Assembly: GCF_900104815.1 (NCBI RefSeq)
Contig: NZ_FNTD01000004.1
Location: forward strand, 372,001 to 436,000
DNA from: Streptomyces misionensis
GTDB taxonomy: Bacteria > Actinomycetota > Actinomycetes > Streptomycetales > Streptomycetaceae
Direction of reading: 5' to 3'
Length of the DNA: 64,000 nt
Shown: positions 61,110 to 64,000 of the stretch, one piece after another
Numbering within the stretch: position 1 is the stretch's first letter
How the letters are laid out: every line of letters begins with the position of its first letter
Made by a program: the position numbers and the translations under genes
The notes under the pieces: model-generated
What the model was told of the DNA's origin: nothing
What the model saw: the letters and a program-made list of their open reading frames with translations, nothing else
Databases searched by the model: none

Positions 61110-62732
61110 TCAGGCCTCGTAGGCCAGCAGCGTCATCATGCCCGCCTCGCCGTGGTAGGCGTTGTGGCAGTGCAGCATCCAGCGGCCGGGGTTGTCCGCG
61201 TCGAAGTACACCGACACCGTGCGCCCGGGCAGCACGATGGTGGTGTCCTTGCGGGGGCCGCCGGTGCCGAGCTGGTAGGTGTGGCCGTGCAGGTGCATCG
61301 GGTGCCACATGTCCGTCTTGTTGACGAAGTCCAGCCGGACCCGCTGGCCCTGCTCGACCGTGAGCGGGTGGGCGGTCGGGTGCTTCATGTCGTACCGCCT
61401 GCCGTTGATGCCCCAGTCGTACGCGGCCATGCCGCCGGTGAGTTCGACGCGGTGGACGCGGTCGGTCTTCTTCGTGTCCAGGCGGACCTCGTCGGCCGCC
61501 GTCAGCCGGGCGGCGTTCATGATCATGCCGGTCAGCTCCGCCGGGCGGACGGCGGGCTTCGGCGCGGTCCCGGAACCGGTGCGCACCAGCGCCATGCCGC
61601 TCGCCTTCTTGCCCTCGGCGAGGGCGACCAGCGGGAAGACTCCGTCGGCGAGCGTGACCAGGACGTCGTAGCGCTCCCCCATGCCCACCAGCAGGGCGTC
61701 CACCTGCTGGTGGGCGACCGGGTAACCGTCGGTGTGGGTGATGGTCAGCTTGTGCCCGCCGAGCGCGACGCGGTACGCCGTGTCGCCGCCCGCGTTGACG
61801 ATGCGCAGCCGCACCCGCTGGCCGGGCTTGCCGGTGTAGACGTCGGGGTCGGTCGGCACCCGGCCGTTGACCAGGTGGTACGGGTACTTGACGTCCCCGG
61901 CGTCGCCGCCGAGCAGATCGCTGCGCGCGCCCATGAGCATGAACTTCATCGACATGCCGCCGGAGCCGCCCCCGTCGTCCGAGCCTCCGATCATGGTCAT
62001 GTCGCCCATGTCCATCCCGCCCATGTCACCCATGTCGCCCATGTCGTGGCCGGAGGAGCCGCCGTGGCCGGAGGAGCCCGCGCCCATGCCGCCCATGCCC
62101 CGGCTCAGTTCGGCGAGGACCTCGTCGGGCGTGCCGGTGACACCGTCGACCCAGTCGTCCAGGACGACCACCCACTCGTCGTCGTACGACAGCGGTTCCC
62201 TCGGGTCCTCCACGATCAGCGGGGCGTGCAGTCCGCGGTCGAGCTGGACGCCGACGTGCGGGTGGAAGAAGTAGGTGCCGGGGGTGTCGGCGACGAAGCG
62301 GTAGGTGAAGTTGCGGCCGGCCCGGACGGCGGACTGGGTGACCGGGGGCACGCCGTCCATGTCGGCGCGCAGGGCGAGTCCGTGCCAGTGGACGGAGGTG
62401 GTGGTGCCGCCCGGCAGCTGGTTGGACAGTTCGGCGGCGAGGGTGTCGCCGGCCGTGAGCCGGATCTCCTTGCCGGGGGCGCGGCCGCCGTAGGCCCAGC
62501 TCTTCGCCGTCACCTTGCCGCCGAGGTCGAGCACGGCCGGTGCGGCGGTCAGGGTGACGTTGCGGACCGTGCCGCTGGCCCTGCGCCCGCGTTCGGTGGC
62601 GGCGACCACCTTGCTGTCGGGCCTCACCAGGGCCGGGGTGCCGCCGGAGCCGCTGCCGCACGCGGCGAGCGCGCCGCCTCCCGCGACGGCGAGCCCGGCC
62701 AGCAGGGCGGAGCGACGGTTGATGCTGTTCAT
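61110..62732 (-). CDS. multicopper oxidase (copper-detoxifying, CueO/CopA-like), exported lipoprotein
   Basis: A 540-residue exported protein. The N-terminus MNSINRRSALLAGLAVAGGGALAAC has a twin-arginine start and a lipobox (LAAC, lipid on C25). Copper ligands are complete: SVHWHGLAL, YFFHPHVG, WHPMHLHGHTY and WMLHCHNAYHGEAGMM. Between the second and third cupredoxin domains sits a Met/Gly/Asp/His-rich insert near 195-250 (HDMGDMGDMGGMDMGDM), like the copper-binding loops of CueO and CopA. It probably oxidises Cu(I) outside the membrane. The next gene and CsoR-like operators confirm a copper context. Confidence 0.93.
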   Translation of the reverse strand: MNSINRRSALLAGLAVAGGGALAACGSGSGGTPALVRPDSKVVAATERGRRASGTVRNVTLTAAPAVLDLGGKVTAKSWAYGGRAPGKEIRLTAGDTLAAELSNQLPGGTTTSVHWHGLALRADMDGVPPVTQSAVRAGRNFTYRFVADTPGTYFFHPHVGVQLDRGLHAPLIVEDPREPLSYDDEWVVVLDDWVDGVTGTPDEVLAELSRGMGGMGAGSSGHGGSSGHDMGDMGDMGGMDMGDMTMIGGSDDGGGSGGMSMKFMLMGARSDLLGGDAGDVKYPYHLVNGRVPTDPDVYTGKPGQRVRLRIVNAGGDTAYRVALGGHKLTITHTDGYPVAHQQVDALLVGMGERYDVLVTLADGVFPLVALAEGKKASGMALVRTGSGTAPKPAVRPAELTGMIMNAARLTAADEVRLDTKKTDRVHRVELTGGMAAYDWGINGRRYDMKHPTAHPLTVEQGQRVRLDFVNKTDMWHPMHLHGHTYQLGTGGPRKDTTIVLPGRTVSVYFDADNPGRWMLHCHNAYHGEAGMMTLLAYEA

Positions 62733-62813
62733 GTGGATGCCTCGTCTCGGTCTGCCGTTGGTCTGGCGCGTGCGGCATCCGCTCCCGGGCGGGAGCGGGC
62801 CGCCCGGAGAGGC

Positions 62814-63332
62814 CTAGATCAACAACCGGGAGAGGACGGAGAGGTCGGGCGGCGCGCGGTGCGGATGGCCCGGCAGGCCGAGTCCGGCGAGCACGCCCCG
62901 CACGGGGGCGCCCGGGACGGCGTGGGGCGCGAGGGCCGGGGGCGCGAGCAGCTGCGGCGAGCCGACGGCGCCGGAGGTGCAGTGCTGCATTCCGGGGCCG
63001 GAACAGGCACCGTCGGCGTCGTGCTCCAGACCGGAGGTCACGGCCTGGGCGGTCGCGCCGTGCCCGGCCATGGCGTGGTCGGCCATGGTGTGTCCGGCCG
63101 CGGCTTTCCCGGTCGCGGTGCGTCCGGACCCGTCGGCCGCTTCCGCGGTGCCGCCGTGCGGCGCGGTGTGGGTCATTCCGGGCATCGTGCCCATGACGGC
63201 CGTGGCGGACATGGCCGGCGCGCCGCTCATGTCGTGGTGGACCAGGACGGCGAGCGCGGCGAGCAGCGTCAGCACGGCGGCCCAGGCACGGCGCCGTACG
63301 CCGCCCCCGGTGATGGTCCGCCGACAGGTCAC
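62814..63332 (-). CDS. DUF6153-type Met/His-rich membrane or exported protein, copper-associated
   Basis: A 172-residue protein: one hydrophobic N-terminal segment (AWAAVLTLLAALAVLVHHDMS), then a low-complexity stretch rich in His, Met, Gly, Ala (GTMPGMTHTAPHGG, GHTMADHAMAGHG) and CSGPGMQHC. The organisation matches DUF6153 proteins found in Streptomyces copper regions. Probably a periplasm-facing copper-binding protein. GTG 63332 with GGAAGGAG upstream; 81 nt before the oxidase gene on the same strand, and a CsoR-like site lies 47 nt upstream. Confidence 0.72.
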   Translation of the reverse strand: MTCRRTITGGGVRRRAWAAVLTLLAALAVLVHHDMSGAPAMSATAVMGTMPGMTHTAPHGGTAEAADGSGRTATGKAAAGHTMADHAMAGHGATAQAVTSGLEHDADGACSGPGMQHCTSGAVGSPQLLAPPALAPHAVPGAPVRGVLAGLGLPGHPHRAPPDLSVLSRLLI

Positions 63333-63378
63333 GGCCGTCGTCTCCTTCCCGCTGCGCTGGGTCCGCCAGGGCCCTCAC

Positions 63379-63396
63379 TATACCCCCATGGGGTAC
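63379..63396. promoter_or_regulatory. CsoR-like operator upstream of the DUF6153/multicopper oxidase genes
   Basis: TATACCCCCATGGGGTAC, an inverted repeat of the TACCCC-GGGGTA type bound by copper-sensing CsoR in actinobacteria. 47 nt upstream of GTG 63332. Confidence 0.8.
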
Positions 63397-63438
63397 GGCG
63401 CCCACACGGCCCCCAGGCGCGGACGGTCAGATGACTAA

Positions 63439-63457
63439 GTACCCCTGGGGGGTATAT
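63439..63457. promoter_or_regulatory. CsoR-like operator upstream of the copper chaperone gene
   Basis: GTACCCCTGGGGGGTATAT, again TACCCC-GGGGTA with the GGGGGGTATA typical of actinobacterial CsoR sites; 75 nt upstream of ATG 63532. With the site at 63379 it makes a divergent copper-controlled promoter pair. Confidence 0.8.
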
Positions 63458-63531
63458 CGTTCAGGTGTCGGGAGGGCCGGTGCACCGCCCCTCCCGCGGA
63501 CCGAACCATGCTCTCACCCGAGGAAGTAGCC

Positions 63532-63822
63532 ATGACCGAACAGAACTCCGGCTCCTGCTGCGGCTCCTGCGGTACCGGGACGGCGACCGACGTCCAGGTC
63601 CACGGCAGCGGCGTCACCACCGTGTACAAGGTCTCCGGCATGACCTGCGGCCACTGCGAGTCCGCCATCTCCAAGGAGATCTCCGTTCTGGACGGCGTCA
63701 CCGCGGTCACGGCCGTCGCCGACAAGGGCGAGGTGACGGTCACCTCCGCCGCCCCGCTCGACGAGGAAGCCGTCCGCGCCGCCGTGGACGAGGCCGGCTA
63801 CGAGCTGGTCGGCACCATCTGA
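63532..63822 (+). CDS. copZ: copper chaperone, CopZ-like (HMA domain)
   Basis: A 96-residue protein. A heavy-metal-associated fold at about 30-96 with GMTCGHC (C39, C42), KEISVLDGVTAVTAV and AGYELVGTI. Ahead of it is an extra Cys-rich segment, SGSCCGSCG (C9, C10, C13), not present in minimal CopZ, which could bind another Cu(I) or dock to the exporter. ATG 63532 has GAGGAAG upstream; the frame is open to 63508. It is followed by a strong terminator and then by the promoter of a further copper gene outside the window, presumably a CopA-type ATPase. Confidence 0.92.
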   Translation: MTEQNSGSCCGSCGTGTATDVQVHGSGVTTVYKVSGMTCGHCESAISKEISVLDGVTAVTAVADKGEVTVTSAAPLDEEAVRAAVDEAGYELVGTI

Positions 63823-63851
63823 GTCCGCGCGGCGCCGGGCGCCGCGCTCCG

Positions 63852-63895
63852 GGCGAAAACCCCTCCACCCCCTCGGGGACGGAGGGGTTTTCGCC
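63852..63895 (+). terminator. strong terminator after copZ
   Basis: Perfect 15-bp arms GGCGAAAACCCCTCC and GGAGGGGTTTTCGCC around a 14-nt loop, 29 nt after the copZ stop. Confidence 0.85.
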
Positions 63896-63945
63896 TTTCC
63901 TGGGCCCTCCAACCGCCTTTCGGAATCCGTGAGTTCACTCCCTTA

Positions 63946-64000
63946 CATACCCCCGGTGGGTATGCTACGGTGCACCGCACAGGTACCCCCCAGGGGTATA
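63946..64000. promoter_or_regulatory. pair of CsoR-like operators in the promoter of the next gene (outside the window)
   Basis: CATACCCCCGGTGGGTATG at 63946-63964 and GTACCCCCCAGGGGTATA at 63983-64000, 37 nt apart centre to centre. Two copies suggest tight copper control of a gene beginning just past the right edge. Confidence 0.75.

Overview
The window is high-GC DNA of Streptomyces type. GTG starts are common, PucR, MerR, MarR and TetR regulators are abundant, overlaps such as ATGA and TGATG couple many genes, and the DUF6153, IcmF and urease genes read like those of Streptomyces. No rRNA, tRNA, CRISPR array or insertion sequence was seen. The left edge cuts a flavin oxidoreductase gene, and the right edge stops inside a copper-responsive promoter.

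Layout. (1) 0-1.9 kb: the start of an FAD oxidoreductase, a divergent PucR-family regulator and a small secreted protein. (2) 1.9-7.9 kb, minus strand: a urease operon in the order urea transporter, ureA, ureB, ureC, ureF, ureG, ureD. (3) 8.2-8.9 kb: a GNAT acetyltransferase. (4) 9.0-38.6 kb, minus strand: a contractile injection system (CIS, phage-tail-like; Pvc/Afp/CIS-Sc class) of 20 tightly packed genes. In transcription order these are sheath, tube, gp51-like assembly protein, proline-rich protein, DUF4255 cap, AAA+ ATPase, a small conserved protein, a 2255-aa eCIS-core (DUF4157) protein, a putative immunity protein, tube/LysM baseplate proteins, hub, spike, PAAR-like tip, gp25, two large baseplate proteins, a beta-helix tail protein, a DUF6519 protein and an endolysin-like amidase. 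(5) 39.1-41.8 kb: a nitroreductase, a quinone oxidoreductase with a divergent MerR regulator, and a MarR regulator. (6) 41.9-55.1 kb: amine and aromatic catabolism. It holds a PuuD-like hydrolase, an aldehyde dehydrogenase, an amino-acid/polyamine permease, TetR, three homoprotocatechuate-type genes (HpaG-, HpaD- and HpaE-like), an acetoacetate-decarboxylase-family protein, ferredoxin reductase and 3Fe-4S ferredoxin, and divergently a glutamine-synthetase-like ligase and a P450. (7) 55.1-61.1 kb: a tandem TetR regulator, an acyl-CoA dehydrogenase and a fused B12-dependent isobutyryl-CoA mutase. (8) 61.1-64 kb: copper handling, with a multicopper oxidase, a DUF6153 protein, a CopZ-type chaperone and four CsoR-like operators.

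The most striking region is inside the CIS operon. The giant eCIS-core protein is built like a polymorphic toxin: an N-terminal DUF4157 domain with an HELLH motif, a long disordered Pro/Ala/Gly-rich region, an amphipathic/hydrophobic helical block, a very charged Lys/Asp/Pro linker, and an unrecognised C-terminal domain of about 410 residues. That last domain and the small gene immediately downstream (12-nt gap) are clearly AT-richer than everything around them. This looks like a swappable toxin plus immunity cassette placed between structural genes of a CIS.

A second point of interest is a shared 14-bp operator (GTTTGG-N2-CCAAAC type). It occurs at the permease promoter and twice in the divergent ferredoxin/glutamine-synthetase promoter, tying region 6 into one regulon.
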